A stretch of 20,580 nt of DNA from Desulfovibrio sp. (lineage in GTDB: Bacteria; Desulfobacterota; Desulfovibrionia; Desulfovibrionales; Desulfovibrionaceae): positions 1-20,580 of the forward strand of contig JAITEY010000113.1 in NCBI GenBank assembly GCA_031281815.1. Direction: 5' to 3'. A program made the position numbers and the translations under genes. Shown here in pieces: positions 14,401 through 20,580 of the stretch; the first letter of the stretch is position 1; each line of letters starts with the position of its first letter. Below the pieces are notes generated by a model. It searched no databases. It was given only the letters and a program-made list of their open reading frames with translations, and had not been told where the DNA came from.

Positions 14401-14950
14401 GACCATAAACGGCTATACAACCCAGGAACTGAACGGCGTACCCGTGCCCTTTGCCCCGGAATTCCTGCAGTTTCTCAATGCCGGCACCTTGGGGTACCGG
14501 CCCATGCCCCAGGAATACGCGGTGACGGTGGACGCCGTCCCGGTCGACGTCAACGACGACGCCCTGGAAAAGCCCTATGCCTCGGTCCTGTCTCTGGACT
14601 GCGCGCGGGACAAGCAGGAACTGGTCAACTACAACAGTCCGGCCTCCCGGCGGTTCACCTGGCAGCGCGACGGCTGCGGCGACACCAAACTTTCCGTCGC
14701 GTTCAAATCCCTGACCCTGGACGTGCTCTATGCGGGCCAAAGCGGCTTTGTCGCTTTTCTCAACGACTTTCAGTACGGTTCGAAAACCTTCACTCCGCAC
14801 GACTTTCCGGACAAGGAAGCAGTGCTGAAAAAACTCGGCGTCACGCAACTCACGCTGCGCTGCAAGCTGTCCGGCGCCGACGCCGTATTGCGCGGCGCGA
14901 GCTATACGCCGGGCACCCTGCCCTTTGTCGCAGCCGAGTGCCGCAGGTGA
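11477..14950 (+). CDS. tssM: T6SS inner-membrane complex protein TssM (IcmF)
   Basis: A 1157-aa TssM, normal length. Two N-terminal membrane helices (about residues 8-31 and 39-60) precede a cytoplasmic NTPase-like domain with an intact Walker A motif GRSGSGKT (residues 123-130) and a VVLDTAGRY Walker B strand. A third helix lies near residues 427-450 (LIAYALMLLVPFGISALTLL), and a long periplasmic region that contacts TssJ follows. It forms the trans-envelope channel with TssJ and TssL. GTG 11477 overlaps the tssL stop by 4 nt. The large antisense open frame across it is a GC-driven shadow. A diverged duplicate of its last codons and the tssE start follows. Confidence 0.95.
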   Translation: MKGFLKAFLRLLLWVLLLAVLCAGIFLVCRFFGLPATASAVACAVPAVLLLAALLVYRLVVRSRRNRQLQRIVTVDPGLADNTTQERKLLENRWTRAVSILHTSYLGRFGNPLYALPWYMVMGRSGSGKTSAINRCGLNAMLTDVSPQQERTGTRNCDWFFFRETVVLDTAGRYAVPQNEGADDAEWREFLLQLAKYRRREPLNGMVVTVAADTLTGDGAQLLGDARCLRRRLDEVMRILGAKFPVYLMVTKIDLPAGMARVLVDLPPEIKDQCAGRIIQSPDRKELVPVSVQIERAWQEILEHFRRFCLYRENSTQTPEAQRLLAWEELKAMTPALKAFAQELFAENPYQETPFLRGIFFSSALRRDAEKHSAAFPRLDGLVRRSLHTPENVRGMFLRDFFAKVLPGDRNLYRPIAEYLRWHSSVRLIAYALMLLVPFGISALTLLSFQHNESVMQAAVAPQRPTSGADVATRLLAYEQRYRDAVRMERESEARPLPAVGFNHAEKAAAAFNRSLNASFEQDILNAADTIMEERRSKITPDTPDDEVFMLAADLIWRFDTANGVLQGKSLEDLLAVPAMPQGILSSLGVDNIPMLAPAVAYIMAVRYHTTTDKEMLRQSLRSMRASLARLPKLKPNSLQWLARRAGSLSMLPYLQAGVFRPGNTQTLDAVRLDPAYTSKGFKATLDYLNNLTLIVNSEDLQPDTKDFLRWYANSCVNAWSVFLGDFVRTMLDLAATDRNGTAMTLMSSYENPFFAAALRADEELGPVRSYLDPIPDWVNDLAVWAEALRMEHAAQEEQRQPTVTDRVRLAAQKFYGEFDAHLGTEDGKRRAQAIALVKYVDDYLKALRDLVRYTVQDDTAFIAVQDAMPDEKNKNAPTAAVNLAKTASLTMLNGINAAQNEGSPVFLLGNGPLNYFSSALINAAACRIQALWEGTVLAKAGAASPAQLQQTLFAEQGGLARDFADKTLAYYLEPTINGYTTQELNGVPVPFAPEFLQFLNAGTLGYRPMPQEYAVTVDAVPVDVNDDALEKPYASVLSLDCARDKQELVNYNSPASRRFTWQRDGCGDTKLSVAFKSLTLDVLYAGQSGFVAFLNDFQYGSKTFTPHDFPDKEAVLKKLGVTQLTLRCKLSGADAVLRGASYTPGTLPFVAAECRR

Positions 14951-15065
14951 CGCCGTACGGGATCTGACTCGGCTCGAAAGGGTTTATGCGATGGAAAAAG
15001 GCGAAAGGTGACGGCGTGCAGTATCTGACGCTGCTGGAAAGAGTTTGCGCCATGGAAAAAGGCGA
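14945..15065 (+). repeat. 61-bp direct duplication at the tssM/tssE junction
   Basis: Bases 14945-15004 and 15006-15065 match at 49 of 60 positions without gaps (offset 61). Both begin AGGTGACG and end ATGGAAAAAGGCGA. The first AGGTGA holds the tssM stop; the second copy holds the functional tssE start region. Confidence 0.9.
14955..15011 (+). pseudogene. Relic tssE N-terminus
   Basis: It reads VRDLTRLERVYAMEKGER and stop, against VQYLTLLERVCAMEKGDA in tssE. It has lost the start codon (GTA in place of GTG) and ends after 18 codons. Confidence 0.7.
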
Positions 15066-15462
15066 CGCGCAGTTCGGGACGCACAGCACCGAGCGGCTGT
15101 ACCGCTCGCTCATACGTCACCTGCGCGCTCTGCTCAATACGCGCAGGGGGAGCGTACCCATTGCCCCGGACTACGGCATCGCGGATATGACGGATTTGGG
15201 CAGCAAATTCACCGAAGAGAGCGTGGACGAGCTGAAAGCGGACCTTGAGCGCCTTGTGGGGCACTACGAGCCGAGGCTGCACGACGTCCGGGCCGAATAC
15301 ACCCCCAAGCCCGACATGCCGTTGGCGGCGGTGTTCAGCCTTCAAGCCTCCGTCAAGACGGTAAACGGCATTGTGCCCTTGCGCTTTCAGACCATTCTCG
15401 ACGCGGCGGGCACCGTGCGGATCAAGGGCGAAGAAGAGCCCGGAGGCTTTGCGCCGTGGTGA
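15016..15462 (+). CDS. tssE: T6SS baseplate protein TssE (gp25-like)
   Basis: A 148-aa gp25-like baseplate protein that helps nucleate the sheath. LTLLERV near the N-terminus and SLIRHLRALLNTRRGSVPIA followed by PDYGI are the family hallmarks; NTRRG is the conserved core of the gp25 fold. GTG 15016 was chosen since AAAGGTGA lies just upstream and the product begins like other TssE proteins. An ATG at 14986 in the same frame would add ten basic residues encoded by the duplicated segment. It overlaps tssF by 7 nt. Confidence 0.88.
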   Translation: MQYLTLLERVCAMEKGDAQFGTHSTERLYRSLIRHLRALLNTRRGSVPIAPDYGIADMTDLGSKFTEESVDELKADLERLVGHYEPRLHDVRAEYTPKPDMPLAAVFSLQASVKTVNGIVPLRFQTILDAAGTVRIKGEEEPGGFAPW

Positions 15463-17180
15463 CGACGCGCTGTTACCAACGCGAGCTGGAGTACCTGCGT
15501 GTGCTGGCGGCGGAATTCGCCCGCGCGCACCCGGCCGTGGCCCCGTTGCTGTCCGGCCCTTCGTCGGACCCGGATGTGGAGCGCCTGCTGGAGGGCACGG
15601 CCTACCTGGCCGGGCAGATGATGCAGAAGTTGGACGAAGGCTACGACCGCATCGCCGAAAACCTGTGCTCCCTGATCCTGCCTCAACTGCTGCGCGACGT
15701 CCCGAGCTGCACGGTGACGACGTTCAGCCCCAAGGCAGCCCTGTCCGAAATCCTCATCCTGCCCAAAGGCACCCGCACGGCATCCGTCGAAATCAACGGG
15801 GTATCCTGCGTCTTCAGCACCGCCTATCCCGTGGAACTGGCGCCTCTGCGCCTCACGGGGGTGAAAACGGAAAGCAGCCCCGGCAAACAGGCCGGGTTGC
15901 GTTTCGATTTCGCGATGACCTTCCCGCCCGCCCTGCGCAGCATACGCAGGCTGCGCCTGTTTCTGCGCGGGCAACGCGTCGATGCGGTCCTCCGCCTCTA
16001 TTTCCTGCTCCGGTATACGGAGCGCGTCAGTCTCGACATCGAAGGCAACCGGCGGTCCCTGCCGGGGAGCGCGCTGTCCCCCGTGGGCTTTGCCCCGGAC
16101 GAAGCGTTGATTCCTTACCCTGCCACGGCCTGGCCGGGCTACAGACTTTTGCAGGAGTACTATATTTTCCCGGAAAAATTCTTTTTTCTGGATATAGACC
16201 TGCCGGATTCCGGGGCGGACGCCAAGGGCGCGTCCGCTTTTTCCTGCACTCTGGAGTTCAGGAGGCCCCTGCCCGACGACATCCCGTCCTTTGCCGCCGC
16301 CGACTTCGCGCTTTTCGCAACGCCCTCGGTCAACCTGTTCCCGCATGAAACAACCCCCGTCAAGGCGGATCAAAGGCAGGAAAGTTACCCCATACGCGCC
16401 AACAGTTCCAAAAGCGGCGCGTACATCCCCTATCAGGTCACGGCGGTCAGGGGCATTGCCTCCGACGCCCCCGACAAAGAGTGCGCCTATCCTCCCCTGC
16501 TCGCGGCGGGACGGGCTCCGAACGCCCCGTCCTACATGACCGTCTACGAAAAAACGGAAACCGGCGGCAGAGAAATGCGCCTCGCCCTGGTCCGGCCGCC
16601 CGGAAGTCCCGTGCCCGCGCCGGAAATGATTTCCATGAGCGTGCTGTACAGCAACGGCGACCTGCCCGGACAGCTGCATGTCGGCGACCTGCGCGAGGCG
16701 CTTTCCACCTCGCCCGGCCTTGCCGACTTCACCAACCTCATCCCGCCCTCCAAACCCGCCCCCGCCCCCGCCGAGGGGAGCGTGCTCTGGTCCCTGCTCG
16801 CGCACCTGCAACTCAATTATCTGCCCCTGGCCGACGCGCAAACCGCCCGCGCCCTGCTCTCCGCCTATCTGCCGGGAAAAATCGACGCCCTGTACTCCGG
16901 CGCAAACGCCAAACGCATCGCCTCCATACTTTCCCTGGACGTGCAACAGACGGATTACCTCTGGAAAGGGCGCCCCGTGCGCGGCTCCGACATCCTCATC
17001 ACTCTGGATGAATCCGGCTTCAGCAATACCGGCGACATGCACCTGTTCGGCATGGTGCTCGCCGCCTTTTTGCACGACTATTCCCCCATCAACAGTTTTG
17101 TGCGGGTCACCGCCGTGGACTCGCAAAACAAATACAGGTTTCAATGGCTGAAACACGAGGGAATGCGTTCTTCGCGGTAA
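15456..17180 (+). CDS. tssF: T6SS baseplate protein TssF
   Basis: A 574-aa TssF, which with TssG forms the baseplate wedge. The N-terminus CYQRELEYLRVLAAEFARAH and YDRIAENLCSLILPQLLRDV are diagnostic, as is the C-terminal LFGMVLAAFLHDYSPINSFV strand. GTG 15456 overlaps the tssE stop; GTG 15459 is equally possible. The gene end is duplicated: the functional copy ends at 17180 and a decayed copy of the last ~40 codons, in another frame, ends at 17340. Confidence 0.93.
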   Translation: MVTTRCYQRELEYLRVLAAEFARAHPAVAPLLSGPSSDPDVERLLEGTAYLAGQMMQKLDEGYDRIAENLCSLILPQLLRDVPSCTVTTFSPKAALSEILILPKGTRTASVEINGVSCVFSTAYPVELAPLRLTGVKTESSPGKQAGLRFDFAMTFPPALRSIRRLRLFLRGQRVDAVLRLYFLLRYTERVSLDIEGNRRSLPGSALSPVGFAPDEALIPYPATAWPGYRLLQEYYIFPEKFFFLDIDLPDSGADAKGASAFSCTLEFRRPLPDDIPSFAAADFALFATPSVNLFPHETTPVKADQRQESYPIRANSSKSGAYIPYQVTAVRGIASDAPDKECAYPPLLAAGRAPNAPSYMTVYEKTETGGREMRLALVRPPGSPVPAPEMISMSVLYSNGDLPGQLHVGDLREALSTSPGLADFTNLIPPSKPAPAPAEGSVLWSLLAHLQLNYLPLADAQTARALLSAYLPGKIDALYSGANAKRIASILSLDVQQTDYLWKGRPVRGSDILITLDESGFSNTGDMHLFGMVLAAFLHDYSPINSFVRVTAVDSQNKYRFQWLKHEGMRSSR

Positions 17181-17311
17181 CCGGCGGGACCGGCGGCACG
17201 CGCCTGTCCGGCGCCGCGCCGGCCTCTTTCCGCGCGGGTACGCGGCTTTCAACGATTTTGCGCGGGTCCCCGCTGCTGACCCGCAAAACAACGACAGGTT
17301 GCCGTGGCTGA
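17144..17311 (+). pseudogene. Relic tssG start, 55-codon ORF
   Basis: It begins MAETRGNAFFAVTG, against MAETPTEAFPAVIG in tssG, then runs in an unrelated sequence to a TGA at 17309-17311, which overlaps the tssG GTG (17304). It starts inside the tssF end and could couple tssF and tssG translation. Otherwise it is a decayed copy. Confidence 0.65.
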
Positions 17312-17340
17312 AACACCGACGGAGGCATTCCCCGCGGTAA
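17221..17340 (+). pseudogene. Relic tssF C-terminus
   Basis: In the third frame, GLFPRGYAAFNDFARVPAAD, then PQNNDRLPWLKHRRRHSPR and stop, aligns with the tssF end LFGMVLAAF, then NSFVRVTAVDSQNKYRFQW and LKHEGMRSSR. The stop codon TAA is conserved. It overlaps the tssG start by 37 nt, which probably preserves the ancestral gene overlap. Confidence 0.7.
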
Positions 17341-18389
17341 TCGGAGATATGCTCCGCAATCCGCGCAAGTTCGCCTTCATCCGGATTGTGCGCCTTTTGC
17401 GCATGTGGGCGGGGAAACGCCGTCACCGGGAGTGGCTGGACGTCCTGCGGACGCGCCTGCGCTTCCGCTCCGCGCTTTCCCTGGGTTTCGCCGTGACGGA
17501 TGTGGACGGCCTGGAGATTGAGCCGTCCCAAGACCCGCAGGACGCCTGCCCCTTTGCCTCGGCGCGCATAACGGCTTCCTTTCTCGGCCTGTACGGCCCC
17601 ACCTCGCCGCTGCCGACCTTTTACACGGAACGCCTGCTGGAGGAGCAGGCAGGAGACGGTTCGGTCATGCGCGACTTTCTGGACATCTGCAACAATGTCT
17701 TCTTTCAGATATATGTGCGCCTCGCCGAACTCATGTCGCCGCTGGACAGCGCCCTGGACGCGGGCAACCCGGCTTCCCGGCACATGCTCATGTCCCTGGC
17801 GGGCTTCGGCGACGCGAGCCTGCTCGAACGCCTGCAGGACGAGCAGACCTTCCTGCGCTACGCGGGCTTTTTTTCCCAGTCCGTCCGTTCCGCTTCGGGC
17901 CTGGGCGCCGTGCTCACGGACGCCTCCGGCAGCGTCGCGCGCATCCGCTGCAACGTGGAACGCCTTGCGACGGTGCCGGAAGAACAGCGCCTGAGACTGG
18001 GGGAGTCTTCCTGCCTGCTCGGCGAGGACGCCGTCCTCGGCTTTGCCGTCCCTTGCCGGGAGGGGAAGATTATTGTAGAGTTCTCCGGCCTCGACGCGCA
18101 CACCCTGCGTTCCCTTGTGCCCGGCGCACGCCTGTCCGGGCTGTTGCACGGCCTTGTCGTCAACTACTGCCGGGAACCCCTGGAATACGAAACAGCATTG
18201 CACATGGCTCCCGGCGCGGCGTTGCCGGCGCGGCTCGGAGGCGACGACGACGGCGCCTGGGCCACGCTCGGTCACGATGCCTGGACGGGTTGGGGCGGCG
18301 AAGAAGCGGTTGAGGCGCTGCCCCGCGCAAGCGCCCTGTTCACCGCGGGATTCGCCCCGGCTCGGCGGTTCCGGATGCCGGCAAAGTAA
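17304..18389 (+). CDS. tssG: T6SS baseplate protein TssG
   Basis: A 361-aa TssG, partner of TssF in the baseplate wedge. The N-terminal NPRKFAFIRIVRLLRMWAGK, the LGFAVTDVDGLEIE strand, FLGLYGPTSPLPTFYTERLL and DFLDICNNVFFQIYVR are standard TssG elements. GTG 17304 gives the expected start (MAETPTEAF) and lies in the second copy of the duplicated junction. No clear SD is present, so translation may depend on ribosomes ending at 17311 on the relic ORF. The pentapeptide gene follows 44 bp downstream. Confidence 0.92.
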   Translation: MAETPTEAFPAVIGDMLRNPRKFAFIRIVRLLRMWAGKRRHREWLDVLRTRLRFRSALSLGFAVTDVDGLEIEPSQDPQDACPFASARITASFLGLYGPTSPLPTFYTERLLEEQAGDGSVMRDFLDICNNVFFQIYVRLAELMSPLDSALDAGNPASRHMLMSLAGFGDASLLERLQDEQTFLRYAGFFSQSVRSASGLGAVLTDASGSVARIRCNVERLATVPEEQRLRLGESSCLLGEDAVLGFAVPCREGKIIVEFSGLDAHTLRSLVPGARLSGLLHGLVVNYCREPLEYETALHMAPGAALPARLGGDDDGAWATLGHDAWTGWGGEEAVEALPRASALFTAGFAPARRFRMPAK

Positions 18390-18442
18390 GGAACGGCAGC
18401 GTAAGTACACCGCAACCAAGGAGGCAGCGTACCGTGAACCGC
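18388..18442 (+). repeat. Short diverged duplication at the tssG/pentapeptide junction
   Basis: AAGGAACGGCAGCGTAAGTA then CACCGC (18388-18413) is echoed by AAGGAGGCAGCGTACCGTGA then ACCGC (18418-18442) with a 28-30 bp offset and small gaps. The second copy contains the SD (AAGGAGG) and GTG start of the pentapeptide gene. The short length makes this the least secure of the junction duplications. Confidence 0.5.
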
Positions 18443-19525
18443 GCCGAAATACTTGAATTCATCACGCGCAGGGAAAGCGTGGTCGGGCAGGATCTCACCG
18501 GCACGGACCTCTCCGGAGCCGACCTGCGCGGCGGCCGCTTTGAAAACTGCATTTTCATCGGCGCGGATTTCTCGCGCGCGGACATAAGCCGCACGGGGTT
18601 CGCCGGCTGCGACTTCACCGGGGCACGCTTCTGCGAAACCGTTTTTGAAAAACTGAACTGGACGGGCATGCGCATGCCGCGGGCGGACCTGCGCGGTGCG
18701 CGCTTCTTCATGACGTTGTGCAAGGACTGCGATGCCCGCGGCGCGGATTTTTCCGAAGCGCAAATCCGCATGTGCGACATGGCGGGCATGAAGCTGAACG
18801 GAGCCAAGTTCATTAAAGCGCGCATCGAGCAGAATGCCCTGCAGAAAGCCGTATGCGACGGCGCGGATTTTTCCGGGGCGACCATGATACGCCTCGCCTT
18901 CAGTGAAAGCGACATGCGCTCCCTGCTGCTTGCCGGAGCGCGCCTGCGCAAGGTACTCTTCAGGGGCTGCGATTTTTCCGGTTACAACTTCGCGGGTCTG
19001 AACATGGAAATAGTGCAGTTCGACGGAGCAAAACTCGACAAAGCCGACTTTACAGGCTGCAGCCTGCCCATGTGCAACTTCAGCGGCGCTTCCATGAACG
19101 GCGCTTCCCTGCGCAACGCGCGCATGGATAACGCCGTCTTCTCCGGGGCGCAGCTCGTCGGCGCGCAACTCGCCGGGGCGCGCTGCCGCATGTCCGTCTT
19201 CTCCGAAAGCGACCTGAGCGGAGCCGACTGCTCCAACGCGGATATGGAACTCAGCCGCTTCCAAAAGGCGCGCTGCCGCGGTGCCCGATTCACAGGCGCA
19301 ACGCTGAACAACACGGATTTTTCCCATGCCGACCTGAGCGAGGCCGATTTTAGCGGCGCCGGGCTGTATATGGCGCGGCTGCACGGCTGCCTGGAAGAAA
19401 AAACCGTTTTCGGCAGGGCCAAAGAAACCCGCCTCGCCCCCCAGGACGAAGAACAGACGCGCGCCGAAGCCTTCAAACCCTTTTCCAGACGCACCCGCCG
19501 CCGGGATGCTCAGCTTGCTCTGTAA
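18434..19525 (+). CDS. Pentapeptide-repeat protein at the T6SS locus
   Basis: A 363-aa protein built almost wholly of A(D/N)Lxx-type pentapeptides, for example DLTGTDLSGADLRGGRF and NADFSHADLSEADFSGA-like runs, from about residue 18 to 320, with a charged C-terminal tail. It should fold as a right-handed quadrilateral beta helix. Such proteins with DUF2169 partners often flank VgrG/PAAR genes and are thought to be adaptors for effector loading; this is inferred from context. GTG 18434 has a strong SD, AAGGAGG (18418-18424), at 9-nt spacing. It probably belongs to the tss operon. Confidence 0.88.
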   Translation: MNRAEILEFITRRESVVGQDLTGTDLSGADLRGGRFENCIFIGADFSRADISRTGFAGCDFTGARFCETVFEKLNWTGMRMPRADLRGARFFMTLCKDCDARGADFSEAQIRMCDMAGMKLNGAKFIKARIEQNALQKAVCDGADFSGATMIRLAFSESDMRSLLLAGARLRKVLFRGCDFSGYNFAGLNMEIVQFDGAKLDKADFTGCSLPMCNFSGASMNGASLRNARMDNAVFSGAQLVGAQLAGARCRMSVFSESDLSGADCSNADMELSRFQKARCRGARFTGATLNNTDFSHADLSEADFSGAGLYMARLHGCLEEKTVFGRAKETRLAPQDEEQTRAEAFKPFSRRTRRRDAQLAL

Positions 19526-19822
19526 ACACGCTCCTCACAAGTCCCGAAATTCGCCCGCCGCATCGCGTATTGCCCACTCACTCCGCCGTTCGGGCTCCGG
19601 ATAACCGTTGCCCCTCCGTAATTTTTTCGGTCAGCCCGGACGGATTGCGGAGGCCGTCAATATGAAGACATTGTGCTTGTCGGCAAGCGTGCCCGCTTTT
19701 TCTTGTGCGCGTTCGCCCCGGCCGTTCCGGCGGCCGGCGGGGCCGGCGTTGCGGGATTTGCCCGATTCGGCGGCCGGATCGGCGCTGAACGGCTGACTGC
19801 GTACAACACGACTCAGTGAAGC

Positions 19823-19859
19823 GGAGGCGGAGGTGAAGGGGGGAGGCGAAGGTGAAGGA
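19823..19859 (+). repeat. Purine-rich direct repeat
   Basis: GGAGGCGGAGGTGAAGGG (19823-19840) and GGAGGCGAAGGTGAAGGA (19842-19859) differ at two positions. They lie in a 50-nt tract (19818-19867) with only six pyrimidines, directly followed by eight T, one C, one G and seven T. Such tracts can form unusual DNA structure next to the downstream promoter. Confidence 0.65.
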
Positions 19860-19885
19860 GGAGGCGATTTTTTTTCGTTTTTTTG

Positions 19886-19914
19886 TTGAAAACGGATTTC
19901 AGTTTCATTATGAT
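19886..19914 (+). promoter_or_regulatory. Sigma70 promoter for the DUF2169 transcription unit
   Basis: TTGAAA (19886-19891), 17-bp spacer, TATGAT (19909-19914): near consensus with ideal spacing. The predicted start near 19921 gives a ~70-nt leader. It sets the DUF2169 unit apart from the tss operon. Confidence 0.7.
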
Positions 19915-19938
19915 GCCTTCCAGCGCAAATACGCACTC

Positions 19939-19962
19939 TTTCAATCCCTGTTTCAATCTCTG
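19939..19962 (+). repeat. 12-bp tandem repeat in the DUF2169 leader
   Basis: TTTCAATCCCTG (19939-19950) followed by TTTCAATCTCTG (19951-19962), one mismatch. It lies about 20-40 nt after the predicted transcription start and ends 28 nt before the start codon, a possible site for an RNA- or DNA-binding regulator. Confidence 0.6.
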
Positions 19963-19990
19963 CGGATGAACAAACGCGGATGCAGGCGCG

Positions 19991-20580
19991 ATGAAAGTAT
20001 ACAAAGACAAAGAACACAGTGTAGCCCTCACCCCTTTTTCCCTGCGCGGGGCACGTTACCTGACGGTCTGCGTGGGACGGTACGTGACTTTCGACGCTGA
20101 AACGGGGTGCAGCCGCCTGCGTACCGAACAGGATTTCTGGAAAGAGGTCCCTGACCTTTTCTCGGCTCTCGGCCAAGCGCCCGTACTGGACACGGGTCTG
20201 CCCAAACCGGGCGCGGAAGTGCTGGTCGCGGGCTTCTGCCGTACGCCCGGCGCAAAATCCCTCCCCGCGCAGGAAGTAGCCTTCCGCGTGGGCACGGTAT
20301 CCCGACGCATCGCCGTGTTCGGGGACAGACAGCGCCTGCCCGGCGGCGGGTTCACCGATCCCCTGCCTTTTGCCGCTCTGCCCCTGGTCTGGGAAAACGC
20401 CTTCGGCGGTCCCGGGTTCCCCGCCAATCCAGCAGGCAAAGGACTGGACAAAGACAACAAACCGTCGCAACAGGCCCCGAACCTGGAAGACCCGGAGCAT
20501 TTCATCCTTTCCGGCGCCGATATGCCGCGCCCGGTCTGCCCTTTCCCGATGGATGTCGCAGCACCCGAACGGCGCGCCCT
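19991..20580 (+). CDS. DUF2169 protein, 3' end outside window
   Basis: The first 196 codons of a DUF2169-family protein, open at the right edge. The signature VWENAFGGPGFPANPAGKG, then the ANLEDP-like PNLEDPEHFI segment and the early ALTPFSLRGARYLTVCVGRY are typical. In other bacteria DUF2169 proteins sit between vgrG and effector genes and act as specific adaptors for loading effectors on VgrG. Together with the pentapeptide gene this predicts a VgrG/PAAR effector module to the right. ATG 19991 has only a weak SD, but the protein begins as the family does and a good promoter lies ~80 bp upstream. Confidence 0.85.
   Translation, partial: MKVYKDKEHSVALTPFSLRGARYLTVCVGRYVTFDAETGCSRLRTEQDFWKEVPDLFSALGQAPVLDTGLPKPGAEVLVAGFCRTPGAKSLPAQEVAFRVGTVSRRIAVFGDRQRLPGGGFTDPLPFAALPLVWENAFGGPGFPANPAGKGLDKDNKPSQQAPNLEDPEHFILSGADMPRPVCPFPMDVAAPERRA

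Larger units (their letters stand above)
17091..17340 (+). repeat. 160-bp-offset direct duplication at the tssF/tssG junction
   Basis: Bases 17091-17180 and 17251-17340 match at 68 of 90 positions without gaps (offset 160). Similarity extends leftwards with gaps to about 17221. Each copy carries both the tssF end and the tssG start, overlapping by 37 nt. Copy one keeps the functional tssF end; copy two keeps the functional tssG start. Confidence 0.9.
19526..19990. other. 465-bp intergenic region before the DUF2169 gene
   Basis: No convincing gene. In order it holds: an imperfect inverted repeat CCTCCGTAA (19613-19621) / TTGCGGAGG (19645-19653) with no T tract; GC-rich sequence around 19720-19770; a purine-rich repeat (19818-19867) followed by T runs; a sigma70 promoter (19886-19914); and a 12-bp tandem repeat in the leader. 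It separates the tss operon from a new transcription unit. Confidence 0.6.

Noticed and set aside
12047..14848. 933-codon open frame on the - strand across tssM
   Set aside because: It mirrors a clear TssM coding gene; the product is low-complexity, rich in Gly, Arg and Gln, with no recognisable domain. Long antisense frames are expected in GC-rich coding DNA.
15387..18419. 1010-codon open frame on the - strand across tssF and tssG
   Set aside because: A GC-driven shadow of two well-recognised genes with no domain or start signal of its own.
19939..19962. CRISPR-like TTTCAATC repeat
   Set aside because: Only two adjacent 12-bp units with no spacers and no cas genes.
19852..20100. 82-codon + strand ORF before and into the DUF2169 gene
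   Set aside because: It contains the predicted promoter and leader repeat and overlaps the start of a recognised gene in another frame; composition is not coding-like.

Overview
The window looks like a GC-rich chromosome from the Desulfovibrionaceae (Desulfobacterota). This rests on the overall GC-rich coding style, a lone FeoB-associated Cys-rich peptide, a futalosine-type amidohydrolase and the type VI secretion (T6SS) gene order. It is an inference from gene content, not a phylogenetic placement.

Left part (1-5216): a 5'-truncated ArnT/PMT-type membrane glycosyltransferase on the + strand; a WcbI-family polysaccharide protein on the - strand; a compact intergenic block (2983-3580); an amidohydrolase of the aminodeoxyfutalosine/SAH-deaminase type; and a 40-aa FeoB-associated Cys-rich membrane peptide with its own promoter and palindrome. 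The intergenic block holds a 14-bp tandem repeat, a near-consensus sigma70 promoter, an ~80-nt RNA with an intrinsic terminator, and a convergent 27-codon hydrophobic ORF with a strong Shine-Dalgarno (SD) sequence. It has the layout of a type I toxin-antitoxin module.

Right part (5355-20580): a T6SS locus. Order is tssC, a membrane-anchored LysM protein, a lytic transglycosylase on the opposite strand, then tssJ-tssK-tssL-tssM-tssE-tssF-tssG, a pentapeptide-repeat gene and, behind its own promoter, the start of a DUF2169 gene. TssJ, TssL and TssM form the envelope-spanning complex. TssE, TssF, TssG and TssK form the baseplate, and TssC is the large sheath subunit. LysM and transglycosylase proteins are plausible peptidoglycan-remodelling helpers. 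Pentapeptide and DUF2169 proteins usually accompany VgrG/PAAR effector modules, which probably lie just beyond the right edge. TssB, TssA, ClpV, Hcp and VgrG are not in the window; tssC has no tssB beside it.

The most striking feature not explained by gene content is a recurrent scar. At the tssK/tssL, tssM/tssE and tssF/tssG junctions, and more weakly at tssG/pentapeptide and at the 3' end of the WcbI gene, gene ends are present as diverged direct duplications. These leave short relics of the neighbouring gene's start or end between the functional copies. Several genes also carry internal in-frame tandem repeats, so tandem duplication seems to have been frequent here.
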